From Pipra filicauda (Eukaryota; Chordata; Aves; Passeriformes; Pipridae), in the NCBI RefSeq assembly GCF_003945595.2, contig NW_024104532.1, forward strand, positions 4,401,501 to 4,465,500: a stretch of 64,000 bases of DNA, in the 5' to 3' direction. Shown here one piece after another: positions 21,850-34,046 of the stretch. The first letter of the stretch is position 1. Every line of letters begins with the position of its first letter. The translations under genes were made by a program, and so were the position numbers. The notes under the pieces are model-generated. The model saw only the letters and a list, made by a program, of their open reading frames with translations, had not been told where the DNA came from and searched no databases.

Positions 21850-21857
21850 TGACGTCA
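21850..21857. promoter_or_regulatory. CREB/ATF site (perfect CRE)
   Basis: The palindromic octamer TGACGTCA is present in a locally GC-poor island. It is a perfect consensus, but one octamer alone is weak evidence for use. Confidence 0.3.
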
Positions 21858-22179
21858 GGCAGCAGATGAAAAGGCTGTAAATTTGTTGGGTTTGGGTCTT
21901 AGCAGGGCTTGTAGGAGAAGGGTTTCTCTTACTGCTTGTAGGTGGGAGCAGCCATGCAGAGCCTGCCCAGGGGCTCCCTCTCCATCACTGCTCCGTGGCA
22001 TCACTGCATGTGCAGCTGGCAGCCAGTGGTTCCCTCCCGGCCTGCCTGGGACCTGCTGCTTGACCCATGCCCTCACACCCAGCCAGGGGGCCTGGAGGTC
22101 AGCGGGAAGTGGGAAAAAAAGTCACTTTCCTGGAGATACTGAAACTGAATCTGTGGTGAGGAGGGATGGCTGGGCAGCA

Positions 22180-22460
22180 TCTTAGCGAAGGAGTAACAAA
22201 AACAAACTCGCGCCAAGGAATCCTGCTTTGCCCCAAATGTTTTTCTTATGGAGTTGTAATAAGACAAGAGCTGTAAAGATAGTAACCTCCTAAACATTAC
22301 CTTATTAAGGCTTCTCAGAAACCACAGGGCACGACCCCTCTGGGTCATGGAACAAGAGAGCAGCATCCAGCGAACAAACAGAGGCTAACATTACATTTTT
22401 CACTTCATTTAGGAAACCTGCTTTCTAATTATAGGGTTTGTTTAATGACAGCCGTTAGTT
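22180..22460. promoter_or_regulatory. candidate conserved non-coding element
   Basis: About 280 bp of AT-rich sequence (taataagacaag, ccttattaagg, tctaattatagg, tttaatgacagc) interrupts the GC-rich desert. It has no open frame of interest. The homeodomain-type TAATTA cores suggest a regulatory element. Confidence is low without conservation data. Confidence 0.25.
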
Positions 22461-24722
22461 GTGCCTCACTCAAAGCCAGCCCACTGAGAGGAGATGGGAG
22501 AGGGGCTGGAGGGTGGCGGAGCTGGGAGATCTCTATGCCGGCTCCTGAGGAGGCTGCTGGGCTTTCAGGGCATGGGATGGGGATGAGCTTGATACCCCTT
22601 GCCTGACACAACAAGGGGTATGGGATATGGGGACTGGAAGTGGTGTGGGAGGGCTCTGTGCCCATGGACAGCCCCACTGTGGCCTGGGGACATGCCACAC
22701 ACGCTGTCCTAGCTCTGTGCTGTGCACCAAGGTTATCTACAGCAGAGGGAGGAGGACAACCCTGCTGTGGGCTGTGTCCTGTGCAGTTCCGACTGCATGT
22801 CCAGCCTAGCCCAGGCTTGTTCCTGTGCCCTGGTGACAGTGGACAGACCTGCTGGGGACTGGCTGTCCCTGGGCCCTGGCAAAACCAAGGCTTGTCCTGC
22901 CAGGAGGCCACGGGACCTGTGTGTGTGCAGCACTCAAAACAAGGATTGTTTTTTTTCCCCCAGTCTGCTGCCAGCAGTCCCCGGAAAGTGCTTTATATTC
23001 CTGGCCAGGTCCCTGGATGGTGTCCCTTGCTCTTTGGAGGACACCTGCTGCCTCTCCCCCCTGCGTCTGGCCATGCTGCCGGCAGGTCCAAGCACTGCCA
23101 CTCCCGTTCCTGCTCTCCTGACAGGCGCTGGGCATCCCTCGGGGCTGCTTTCTGGTGCCCTGTCCAGCACAGTCTGGTTCGCTGCTTCTCCTTTACTGCA
23201 GCTGGCAGTGTAGCACCCTCTGGGATGAGGGATGTCCCAGGTACACACACAGAGGTGCTGTAGGGATGTTCAGCTCCTGTAGCAGTGGCTTTGATGGTGT
23301 GTAAGTCCAGAAGCGAGCTGGGGAGACGCCAAATACTCCACACCATCCCTGTACAAAGGCTGGCATGATGGCAGAGGGGCCCTGGCCCTAGCTTTGGGGC
23401 TGTCCCAACAAACTCAGGGGCCTAGAAATGGTAGGACCCCTCTCTTTTCCCAGCACCTCTGGGATGTGTTACTGGTGGAAGTCCTGCCCTGCCAGACTCT
23501 TACTGCACATTTGTCCCCACTGAGGTTGTGACAACACGTGCACATCTCCCCGGCACCAGGAGCACTCAGGAGCTGCCACTGTGCCTGTGCATGGCTCAGG
23601 ATCAAGCTCCTTTCCAGGAACCAGGATCCTCCCAAGACATGAGACCCCAGAGGTCAGCTCTTTGCTTCTTCCCTCAGGGAGTGTCACCACCCTGCAGACA
23701 TAGAGGAGAAGCTGGTGGTGCCTCCCCTTGCTCCCTGACGCTCCCTCAGTTATTGTGTGCTGCTCTGCTCTGGATTCCCTGCCTGGGGGGTCCCAGCACA
23801 GCTCTGTATTGCCTGGAGGGGCTCATGCAGAGCAGCGGTGTCCGGAGCAGAGACATCCCTTCCTTGCCGTGCACCGATGGCCAGAGCAGGAGGATGAAGG
23901 CGCTTTGGTGCTGGGTGTTTCCCGCCTGAACTGCCAACTGGCTGCTCATTAAGGGGCCCCCAGTGCCGGCTGGAAGCCATACATGGACTCGTGGTCCACA
24001 CAGGGCCGGGAGGGGCCAGGACCAACGCAGCCCCGTGGTGACGGAGCTCCCACACAGGCTCCCTGCACTGCTGAAACCCGGGAAAGGTGCCACGTGCATC
24101 CAGCCCTGCAGCCCTGGCCTCGCCACCACCATCCCATGGGGGTCCCAGCCCTGCCAGCACTCGAAGATCTCACCCTGCACACACGGGCAGCCCTGCGAGA
24201 GCCCTGTGGCTGCCGAAACGCCTTTTTTTCCCAGGCCAGATGGAGCTTTTCAAAGTAATGGGAGTCACGAGCCACCTCCAGCCGGGCCAGGGAGCATCTC
24301 CGCTTCCTTCCCCCGGCCGGCAGGACGGACTCCAGCGCCGCCCCGGCCCCACAGCCAGCCCTGCTGGACCCCCGCCCCACCGGTGGTGGGATGCGCGTTC
24401 CCTCCGTGCACCGTCCCCGGAGGAAGTCGGTTATTGCAAACAACTTTCTCCGGGCGGGACAGCCCGGGTTCCCAGGCGCGTCGCTGGCAGCCAGCGCAGC
24501 CCTGGCCGCTCTCCTCCCCCCCCTCTCCCCCCAGCCCTCCTTCCCTCGCTCCCCCTCTCCGACTTAATGACTTCCACATGGGCCTCTGGCATCCCAAGCC
24601 AAGCCTCCCAGCATTGTCTGAAATCTCCAAATTTAGAAGAAATATGAAAATTGTCAAGCGGCCCTTCCTTAGGGGGTAAAAGCAACACTGGGCTGTGCGG
24701 CGGCGGGTCACGGCGGAGGGGC

Positions 24723-24815
24723 CACGTGACGGCCCCCCAGCCAATGGATCCCCTCGGCGCCCCTGACAGCGGTGCCCGTCGGCAGCCTGGCCTCCCCCGG
24801 CAGCTCATATAAGGT
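24723..24815 (+). promoter_or_regulatory. core promoter, probable start of the miR-143/145 host transcript
   Basis: The + strand carries an E-box CACGTG (24723-24728), a CCAAT box (24741-24745) and a TATA element (TATAAG, 24808-24813, within TCATATAAGG). The spacing is that of a textbook promoter, predicting initiation near 24838. TCATATAAGG is also one base from a CArG box, and CCAAATTTAG upstream (24627-24636) is another near-CArG. A CpG-rich stretch surrounds it. In mammals CARMN/MIR143HG starts between IL17B and miR-143 on this strand, so this is the best candidate promoter. Confidence 0.5.
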
Positions 24816-24837
24816 AAAAAGAAAAAGGTTTTCCAGC

Positions 24838-25005
24838 TTCCGAGCAGCCTGGAAGGAGTTTTTCACCGAGGGCTCCCATGCCAGCCGCTTAAAAAACCCC
24901 GGCTGGCAGCGCCGGGGTCGCAGTGGCGGGTTATAATGTGCCGGGAGGAGGTGGCGGGCACGTGGCCGTGTCCCCGCGGTGCCCGCTGCGGGCGCGGGGC
25001 TGCAG
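24838..25005 (+). ncRNA. putative first exon of host lncRNA
   Basis: Starting about 30 nt after the TATA box, this stretch ends at a good donor, CAG|GTGGGT (GT at 25006). It contains a perfect 7-bp GC hairpin at 24897-24917. No conserved open frame is seen. Exon borders are inferred from signals only. Confidence 0.3.
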
Positions 25006-28000
25006 GTGGGTGCCCGCGGATGGAGGGAGCGGGAGGGTGCATGGGAGGGTGCGTGGGGTGGCGGGAATGGGGGGCGCTTGGTGCTGAGGCTCCCCGGCAG
25101 CCTGGGAGCTCCTGCTCTGTCTGCTGCCTGCCCTGGGCGTGGGCAGGGACAGGCAGGGCTCCTCCAGCATCTCCCTCTGCCAGCCCATTCCGGCGTTCTC
25201 AGCCCAGCTGGCTTCAGGGAGGTGGGCTGAGGTGCCCCCACTCCGGGAGGAGAGTGGAGCTCCTGCTGGGCACGGAGCTGGTGAGGAATGGCCGAAGCCA
25301 CCTCAGAGCTAGGTGATCCGAGGCAAAGGGGTTCCTCAGAGTCTGTGCCTACAGATCCATCCTGGCTTGGCGGGTCTCATCCAGCTTTTCAGATGTGGGG
25401 AAGGGCCCTCCCAGGTCTGGAGAAGGAATTGCTTTCTGCTCTGTATATGTCTAGGATGGAAAAAAAACGGGAAGCCGGAGGCAAGCCCAGGCGGGTGGGC
25501 TCCCCACACTGTGGGGAAACGGGCTGCTCGCTTACCTCCTCTGGATGGTTGTGCTGCTGCCGCTTTCTGAGGAAAACAAGCTGGGCTGGGGCTGGGGCTC
25601 AGTGCCAGAGGTTTGCAGGGTGTTGGAGCTGCCCTACCCAGCACCCTCACACCGACTGAGAGCATCCCACGGTCTGCAGCTTTTGGGACCCCAACTGCAG
25701 CCCAGCCTGTGCCACTGCCCTGCTCTGTCCTCCTGGCCATGGCCCCACTGGTGTTATTCCAGCTGCTGGTGTTTCCCTGGCTCCATCACACACCGGGGGA
25801 ACGGTGGCCACATCCTCAAACACCTGGAGCTGCAGCAGCAACTGGTGTGACCCTGTAGGAGCCAGTCCCTGAGCCCTGGCCTGGATACCAGGTGGGAGGG
25901 AAGGGTACGGGGAGGGCAGCAGGTGATGGCAGGACAGCAGTAGCTGTTTCAGCAGTGGGTCACCTGGGGACACCTTGCCATTCCAGCATGCTGCCGTGTC
26001 CCCCTGCCTCCTTCCTCTGCAGGGACAACCACCAGCTTCTATTCAGGTTGAGCTCGAGGACACTGGGTCCAACCAGGGTGTGATGCCATCCCTAGGGGGG
26101 CATGTGTCCCTCTGCAAAGGGACAGTGACAGTAACCAGGGCACTGCAACCTCTCGGGGCAGACATGGCCACCATTGTCCCAGTCTGTCCCCATCCCGCTG
26201 TGCTTCAAGGGCTTCCTGTTGTTGCTGGCTGCTCCTGGGGAAGTTGTGGCATCTTGACACTGGGATGCTGCACATGGGGTTGGGGAGCCACTGGTGTGAC
26301 GTGACCTGTGTCCCCGTCCCAGTGGCAATGTCCCAGGCACAGGACTACCCCACCTGTGCCTGCCCTCGCTCCCCATCCCCTGTGTAGCATCCAGGGAGCC
26401 CTCGGAAGGGCAATGGCATGGCCTCCCTGCCGCTGGCCCATGGGAGAGAAGTTAACTTCCAACAAACACAGGCAGACGCTTCCGCCAAAGATTTCCCAAG
26501 CAGTTATCAGTAGGAATTCGGGGAAGGCTGTGTCTAGACAGGCTGCAGCTCTGGGTGGCTGCTGGATAGAGTGGCATTTCCCTCCACACTTGTCAAGAAG
26601 AAGTCTGCAGATGATTAAGGGCCCTTTTTTTACTCTTGGTCTCCTTTTCTGTCCAAAAACCAGCCTTGTTCTTGATCAGGCTTTTCCAGGGCTTGTTCTT
26701 CCAAAGCCCTTTGCTCATCCCTGGCATCCTGCTGCTGCTCCTTGCCCAGGGCTGAGTGGGGGGAGCTGGTGCACAGTGGTGTATCCTGATGCAGCTCCTG
26801 GTGAGCAGGGCCATGGTGAATCGCATCCTCAGCCCACGGCACCGCTGCCTCCTGGCCGGTGAGAGCTCTGGCTGTGGTGGGCACTGCTCTGTCGGTCACT
26901 GCCACGCCATGGCAGGGTGCTGGGCAGTGGCATGGCACAGCCATCCCACAGGCAGGAGCACAGGCAGTGCTGGACTGGGGACCCAGTGCTCCCCAGGGTG
27001 GCCCCAGCACCTGAGCCTGTGTGCGGCAGAGGCAGGGAAAGCTTAGTGATGAGGCAAGAGGCTGGAAATCTGAGCTCTGGAGCTGTTTCACCATCCTCTG
27101 ACCTTGGCCAGGAGCATAGAGGAGGCAACTGGAGCAGATCCTGCACAGGGGAAAGCTCCAGCTGGGAGGGATGAAGCCCAATGCATGTCCTGTGGCTGAA
27201 GGCCAGTGGGTGCTGGGGACTGCTTGCTGCTGCTGAATCCCAAATCCCTTTGCCTGCCCAGGACAATGTACATTCACAGGGTTCAGCTCAGCCCTGCTCC
27301 ATGCCTGGCTCTGGCCTCCCCAGGGCAGTGGGGACATGCTGCCAGCCTGTCCTGGGGATTTTGGGGGAGCTGGGACAGTGTGTGCCCACCAGCAGCACCC
27401 ACCAGCTGGGCTGACGGAGGGTGCAGAGGAGTGGGGTCTCCTCTACCTCCTCCTCTAATAGCCACCAAGGGGGTCACTGGCCAGGAGGTGCTGGTGCTCC
27501 CCCAGCCCTCGGGGTACCCCAGCCCTTTGGCTTAGGGCAGGGACAGCAGGGACAGAAGCTGGCATGGTCAGGGAGACAAAGGACAGAGGCTGGAGTCAGA
27601 CCCCATGCAGAGCTAGGGACACAGTTACCTGGGGGAATCAGGGCTTTTCTGTCCCACACCACAGTAACACCAGACTGGGCAATGAAAGGGGCCAGTGAGT
27701 GACCTGGGCTGATGCAGGGATGCAGGTATGGACAGGGACCCTTCCCAGCAGCGACATCCAAATCCTCACTGCACATTCAGCCTGTGCAGCTGAGTGTGGA
27801 GCTGATGTGGCTGTGCCAGCACCATCCAGGGGCAGGGGGAGGCAGAGCTGGGCTCTGCAGAGCAGCACGGGGGGAGCCCATTGCAGGGCCGGTGCTGCAG
27901 GGATGAGCCCCCTCGGGGGTGGCTGCTGTGAGTGAGCGTTTTCCCACTGCTGGGTCAAGGTGAGGGATGAAGCTGCTTTGTGCTGGTGAACAAGTTGGGA

Positions 28001-30330
28001 CAGCCTCACTGCCTGTGGGGATAGGGACGGGGCTTTTGGAGGGCCAGCAGGCCCCCAGGCCAGCCCTATGTCTGCACTGGGTGCACACTGTGTGGCTGTC
28101 AGCTGGGCAGGTGACAGACTTGTGTGGGGTTGGGCTGAGCCTGCCTGCCCAGGCTCTGCTTCATGTGAGACATATGGGAGCTTCTGAGCTCCAGCATCTT
28201 CCCTGTCTTACTGTCACCAAAATTGAGAAGCCCAGTGCCATACAGTGCCAGAGCTGCAGGAGATGGTCAGGGTGAAGGAGGCAGCATCCTGGTGGGGCTG
28301 CCCAGGCCACAGCCAGCCCTGCAGGGCACCAGTACCACCTGCCCCAGAGTGAATCTTGGGAGGCTTGGCCCCAGCTGGGTCTGTGATGGGATGGGAGTAC
28401 ACCAGCACTCTTAAGCCCCTTTCCCAGTGGCTGCAGGGAGGTGAGATGTGCTGGAAATGCTGGAGGCATTGCTGTGGCAGCAGGATATGTGGGTGCTGGT
28501 TGGTGGTGTGGTCTTTGCCCTGAGACCTCTGAGAGGGAGCACATCTCCCCACTCTGCAGGGACATCCCTGGCATGGTGGGCAGTACAGGGCTGTGGGCAG
28601 CGCTGCTTCTTCCTGGGAGGTGCTGGGAGGTGGGTGAGCAGCTTCACTGGGACAAGGAATAGCAGCAGACAGGGCCTGGGGACGGGGCTGTGACATCCAA
28701 TGTGCCATGTGTGTGGCAGATGCTCTGTGGTGGCCAACAGGCCACCCTGGTGCTCACTGTGGGACCAGCTCACTGGTACATAGGGCAACGTCTCTCTCTC
28801 TCAACCTGGCCTTCTTACCTGAGATCCCTCACTGCAGATTTGTCCTTCCTTTTATTCCTCTCCCTTTTCAATCTTATTTTTCAAATTTCATGTTTACTAC
28901 TCCCCACCTCCAGTGTCCATGGGCTCTGCCAGAGGCTCTGCTGGCACGGGGCAGCCCAGCTGCACGGGCACTGCAGGGCTACAGTGCCTGTTACATCAAT
29001 CCCAATGTAACTTTGTGCTCCATATTTTCCCACATCTCATCTCCTGTGTCATGGGAACTCGAACCATTTAGGGCATTTTATTTTAGTGTCTTTAACTGCT
29101 CAGCTGGGTGGGCAGAAGGCAGGACTGGGAAAGCTGGGGCCTGTGGGGGACATGAATTACAAACTGGGCTCCTCTCATGTCCAGGCAATGCTGCACACAC
29201 ACCCCCACTCCCCCTCTCCCTTGCTGGAGCAGAGATAAGATGATAGAATTGGAATAAGCAGCCAAAGTTCTGGCAGCTTAATGAGCTCCAGCCACACCAT
29301 GGCTGTGCCTCTGCCAGAGGAGAGGGAGTCTGGCTGCTCCCCGCCTGCTCCAGCTCCAGGCTCTTTGCTGGCCTGTGAGCTCCTGCATGCTCTCCGTGCC
29401 GAGTGTCCCCTCAGCCAGCTCCATCTGGGAGCCATGCAAGAGTGAGGTGAGGAGCACACTTAGGAGCAAGGAGGATGCTGGAGCAGCCATCCCACACTGC
29501 TTGGGAACAGTGTCCACAGGGAGCTCTCCCTGCAGCGCTCTGGGTTCCCACCAGCCCTTTCCAGCGAGGGCTGGAGGCTTGTGACGTGCTGGCCTGTCCC
29601 CGCTGGGACTTCACCCCTGCACCACTTCCTCCAGACCGGGAATGTGACGTGTAAACAAAGCAGGAGGGCTGGTGCCGGCACCCGCTCCCACGCTCCGTGT
29701 GCCCCGGGGCCGGCACCAGGCTCCAGCCCTCACCAGCAGGGCTCCCCACACCCCCAAAACACCTTCCAGCACGGGAGGGGTGGGGGGCTCAGGGCTGTGC
29801 TGCCCTGGTGTGGGAGAGGCAGCTCTGGGAGGAGGAAACCAGCTAAGGATGGGGAGATGGTGCTCTGAGGGTCGGTGGCAGCAGGGAAGAGCTGAGGCCA
29901 TGAGAAAAGAGGTGACCTGCGTGCCTTAGCCCTTCCTTAGCTTCCATGGCTTCTTCCAACCATCAGTCCCCATTCTGCTGCTCCTGCCCCTTTGGAGGCT
30001 CATCATCCAAAAGCCAGGCTCTGTTGCTGGAGGGTTTCAGCCTCTCATCACAGTGCTGGCACCAGTGGCTTTGCAAGAACCAGTGGGTTCTATGTGGCAG
30101 CACAGGACTGGGCACAGCGGTGGTCCCACAGAGACAGCAAGGTCAGTCCCCTGCCCTGGGGAGACAAACAGGGAGGTGTCAACAAGGAGGTGACAGAGGG
30201 CTTGTTTGTCCCTGGGCTCTCTCCATCCATCCATTCCATGCTGCCACCCTGTGCCTCGAGTGGGGTGTGGAGGATCTCAGCTCTTCAGAGACACCAAATT
30301 AGGTGATTTCTCCCTCGCTCCAGCCCCAAG
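25006..30330. other. gene-free region, probably host lncRNA intron
   Basis: This is GC-rich, non-coding sequence between the putative lncRNA promoter and the CArG/MEF2 element. Minor AT-rich islands occur at about 26450-26650 and 28780-29100. GATA-type and TEAD-like motifs lie near 29230-29260 (agataagatgataga, ggaataag). No coding exon or transposon was recognised. Confidence 0.45.
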
Positions 30331-30531
30331 AAGAAGGAGCACAAGCTAGATGCGCTCTCTCCTCTGCACCCATCCCCTGCTCTCAGCCCCCCAAACCTGC
30401 TTCTTTGTTCTTGGCATGATAATTTATCCCAGCAAAACCCAGAGAGAAAGAGCAGCATCCCCCTGGGCCCCCTTGGCTCTCCCCCAGCATGGGAGATGGG
30501 GGCCGCTCGGTCTCCAAATCTGCCTTTTTGA

Positions 30532-30541
30532 CCATAAAAGG
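30532..30541. promoter_or_regulatory. SRF CArG box
   Basis: CCATAAAAGG matches CC(A/T)6GG exactly. By base frequency about four such sites are expected by chance in 64 kb, so the weight comes from its partner MEF2 site and its place upstream of miR-143. Confidence 0.55.
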
Positions 30542-30586
30542 GCAGGCACGCAGCCCCGGCAGGAGGATGGGAAAGGGAAGGCAGAG

Positions 30587-30596
30587 CTATTTATAG
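30587..30596. promoter_or_regulatory. MEF2 site
   Basis: CTATTTATAG is a perfect palindrome-type MEF2 consensus, 45 bp from the CArG box. Confidence 0.55.
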
Positions 30597-30700
30597 CTGA
30601 GCATCAGGACCTCAGCCTGAACTCGGGGTTAATCAGCCTGTGACCAGATTAGGATCTCCCCTGGCCCCTCCATTTTCTCATAAACCTTTGATTTAATACC

Positions 30701-33700
30701 AGTGCTGGCAAGGGAGGGAGGGAGGAAGGAAGGGAGAGAGGAGGCACCTCTCCTCCACAGAGGCCACCATGGTCTGTGGGGGACAGGATGGAGATGCTGG
30801 GAGAGCTGGAAGGCCCCAGTGCCCATTGGAAAGAGCATTGGAGCTGTTCTGCCACCAGCTTGTGCTGCAAAGTGCCAGGGAGCAGCATCCCCGTGTGATC
30901 GCTGCCTGCAAGGGACCCAACAGGCAGCAGGAGCTGCCCTGGGGTCAATTCCTTAAATTTCTCCTTAAGTCGAATCCTTCCAGCAACGGCATGTTCCCCT
31001 ACATCATTCCAGGCCTCATCACCCTGGAAGGGGCACCCAAGGGGGTCCTTGGGCAGGATTTACGTTGCCTGGTGCTACCCCAGCCAACCGGAGGTGGTAT
31101 CAGGGCTGTTTGGGAATCTGATGACCAGAGATGGGTCAAAGCTCATCTGGGGCAGGGATGTAGTCCTGATGGCTGGTGGAGATCACGATTTTGGGTGCTG
31201 AGAGGAGGGAAAAGGGGCTGAGCATCACTCAGTGCCTTCTTCCAGCCAGCAAGCCGGGAGCAGAGCCCTCCTGGCTGGGGGCTCATGAGTCCCTCAAAAG
31301 GCCCAGTCTGGGGAGGGCCTTTTGCAGGGCTGGGGAATTTCGAGGAGGAAACAAATCCCAACTGCTATTAAAAAAGGACATTTCCTGCAGCCACAGCCTG
31401 CCTGGAGAGGGGAAAGGGCGCTGTGTTGTAACCGCGGGGAGGGCCGAGCTCTGACTCAGCCCAGTGCTGCCGGGGAGGCAGCTCGTGGCCACGGAGCACT
31501 CGCCTGCTCCCATCCTCCCAGCACCCACCAGCAGCGGCAGGGCAGGCACACAGGGACACGCTCAGCAGAGGCAAAGGCTGGAGGTGAGCAGAGGGCTGGG
31601 GCATGGGCAGTGCCAGCTGAGCTGGGCTGACCGAGGAAGGAGCGGGGAAATATCCTGGGCATGCACACCATGCCTTGGGCACCCTCTGGACAGGCTCGGT
31701 CCAGGGATGTGTGGTGGCTGGTGGACCCCCAGCACCGGCAGGACCACGATCCAGCCATTTGTTATTCCGGATTCTTCTGAACCCATGTGGCGTGTTCGCA
31801 CCCACACGAGCGAGGGGATGAGCAACCTGGGGCTGTAGCTCTCCCGGCAGGCTCTGCTCAGGGGACATCGGTGTCCCCCAAGGTGGTGGTGCCCAGTGTG
31901 AGTGTGGTGGCCACGTGGCATGTTTGTGGCAGCTGTCCTTCATTGGGAAATTGGGAGAAAACCACAAGTAGAGACAAGGGGGAAAGCACAGGCCCAGCAG
32001 TGATGGCTTTTTTGCCCCATCTGAGGGAGATTGGAGGGGAGATGTGGGTGCCTCTCTGCCCTGAGACCTACTCTCAGGCAGGGGTGGGTGAGCTACGGCA
32101 GATGTTTTGCCTCCAACCCAGCGGGATGTGCAGCCCAGCACATTCCTCCAGCCTCTCTCGGCGTTCCTTCCCCCACCGCCACCTCCCCGGGGACGGCAGC
32201 TGAGCTCTCCCAGCCCTACACCACGGGGGCTTTGTCTTGTCTTTTCCCACCAGGGCTGGGACAGTGGCAGGGAGAGGACAGGGCCCATCCCCAGGCCCAC
32301 TGCAGGGCTCCCCACACACCTGGGGACCAGCCACCCACCCCAGGAGAGGAGGACGTGCTCCACGCCCATGGGCTTTGAGCAACAAAGGGAGGACTTTGAG
32401 TGTCTGTTGTAGGGTTTGTTGTGTGCACAGAGCTGTTGGCATTGCTCTCCTCAGTACCATGGGGTTGCTGGGCACCCAAAAGTGACCCACAGCAGCTGCC
32501 CAGGGTGGGACCCAAAGGCTTGTGGCTCCACACTCAGCTCTGTACCGCCGTGCTGACTGATATCCTCTGTGTCTTACAGGCTCAGCTGTGGGGGTCCCTG
32601 AGGACACTGAAGCTGCTGAACACACAAGAGGACTGTACAGCTCCAGAAACATGGCCAGTGGCGAGAGATGGGCAGAGCCAGCATGCCAGCACAGGCATCA
32701 CCACGGGCCCTTTCCCTGGGCACAGGCAGGGATATGCTGTGGGAAAACCTGCCCAGCCATGCAAAGGGGGCTGAATCCCAGGGACTGGCTCCCAGGGTCT
32801 GGATCTCAGGGTTGGATCCCAGGGGCTGGTTCCCAGGCGTTGGATCCCAAGGCTGGCTCCCAGGGACTGGCTCCCAGGGCACACTGCAGTGCTGCACATT
32901 GCTCCTGCTGATAGCACAGCTACCCCTTCCTGGGGGCTTGCACGGGGCTGGGAAGAGGCTCTGCAAAGGCACAGGGTGTCAGGAAGGTCTCTGCAGCACC
33001 TCCCCTGGTTCTGGGTCCCTGTGGCTGTTCTCACACTTGGCCAGGGCTCAGGGCTGGCCTGGCTGTGGCTGGTACAGGGACAACCCCGTGCTGGACAAGG
33101 CTGCTTCCAACCCTCGTTCCTGAGCAATGGATGCCACAAGCGTGGGGCTTCACGGGGCTCTTTCCCCCAAAGGACAAGAGGCATCAGACGGGAGAGCCCG
33201 GCCCATTGCACGGGGTGGTTTGTGCCCCGGGTCCCAGCCGGGTGCACCCGGCAGGGGGGCCGGTCCGGATGCAGGGGCTCAAGGCAGAGAGGCACCATCT
33301 GCTTCTCATCAGGCCGCTGGGAGCGCCGCGGCTGCCGGGGCCGCGGCCGTGATAGATGGTCTGTTTATCGCGTTCCGGCTCTGCTCAGGATGTTAGTGTT
33401 CGCCTGCAAAGGACGTTTCTGGGCTCAGCTGCTCCCTCCAGCCTCCCTCGCCTCCTGCTTCCCCCCAGATCCTCGCCCTTGAGGCCAGATGGGCTGAAGC
33501 CTGTCCAGACCCGGGGGTGAAGGTTCAGGGTGTTTCCATCCCACAGCACCTGGTCCTTGCCCATGGAAAGGGGTGGGCTCAGCTCTGCCACCCTGGGAAC
33601 GGCTGAGGCCTGAGCCTGGGAGGCTGAGGTGCTGGCCAGCTGCAGGCTCTCCTGGGGATAGGGACAAGGACAAGGGTGGGGAGGGACAGCAGGAGTTACC

Positions 33701-34046
33701 ACACGCTCCTCATCCTCCAAGGTGGAGAAGGGGCAGAGGGCAGGGATGAATGTGCTACGTGATACCCAAAGTCCTGTTCTCCCCTCCACGGGGGGACTCC
33801 CATCACCTTCACCCTCTTGCTCTCTGCACTGGCCCCATGTCCCTATCCCTGTCTGTTCCTGCACAGCTGGGGCCAGGCTGAGCTACCAAGCCCAAGTCTG
33901 TCCTGCCATCATGTTGAGATTGGGCACAGAACGGGCACTCAGCTCTGGAGGCAGGGACACCCAGCCAGGCAGGCAGACACACAGCCTTGCTGCGTCCCGA
34001 CCTACGGACATACGTCGGCCGCAGCGAGGGTGACCACGGACACCTC
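30701..34046. other. gene-free region immediately upstream of miR-143
   Basis: GC-rich and non-coding. It includes an AP-1/MARE-type site (31452-31460), a 14-bp minisatellite (32771-32880) and a GC-rich patch with facing GATA motifs around 33350-33370. It probably lies inside the host transcript. No splice-bounded coding exon was found. Confidence 0.45.
32771..32880. repeat. minisatellite, eight 13-14 bp units
   Basis: Eight head-to-tail copies of a unit close to CTGGNTCCCAGGGN fill exactly 110 bp, in register lengths 14, 14, 14, 13, 14, 13, 14, 14. It begins 1.3 kb upstream of the miR-143 hairpin. Confidence 0.9.

Larger units (their letters stand above)
17036..24480. other. intergenic region upstream of IL17B
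   Basis: This should contain the IL17B promoter close to 17036 on the - strand. No coding gene is supported, although a long open frame exists on the - strand at 17732-19231 (see rejected items). It includes a CATCCCTCC-type pyrimidine-rich stretch (about 17770-17880). Several AT-richer islands lie in GC-rich surroundings: about 18515-18650, 19690-19860, 20130-20290 and 22180-22460. A perfect CRE octamer (21850-21857) and a MEF2-consensus site (21374-21383) are also present. Such islands are candidate conserved non-coding elements, unproven without alignment. Confidence 0.45.
30410..30700. promoter_or_regulatory. candidate muscle enhancer upstream of miR-143 (CArG + MEF2 + GATA)
   Basis: This AT-richer block 3.5 kb upstream of miR-143 contains a perfect CArG box, CCATAAAAGG (30532-30541), the SRF binding site. 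A perfect MEF2 site, CTATTTATAG (30587-30596), lies 45 bp away. A mirrored GATA pair, GATAATTTATC, is near 30418. In mouse, miR-143/145 transcription is controlled by SRF/myocardin through a CArG element a few kb upstream, so this is the likely avian counterpart. Confidence 0.6.
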
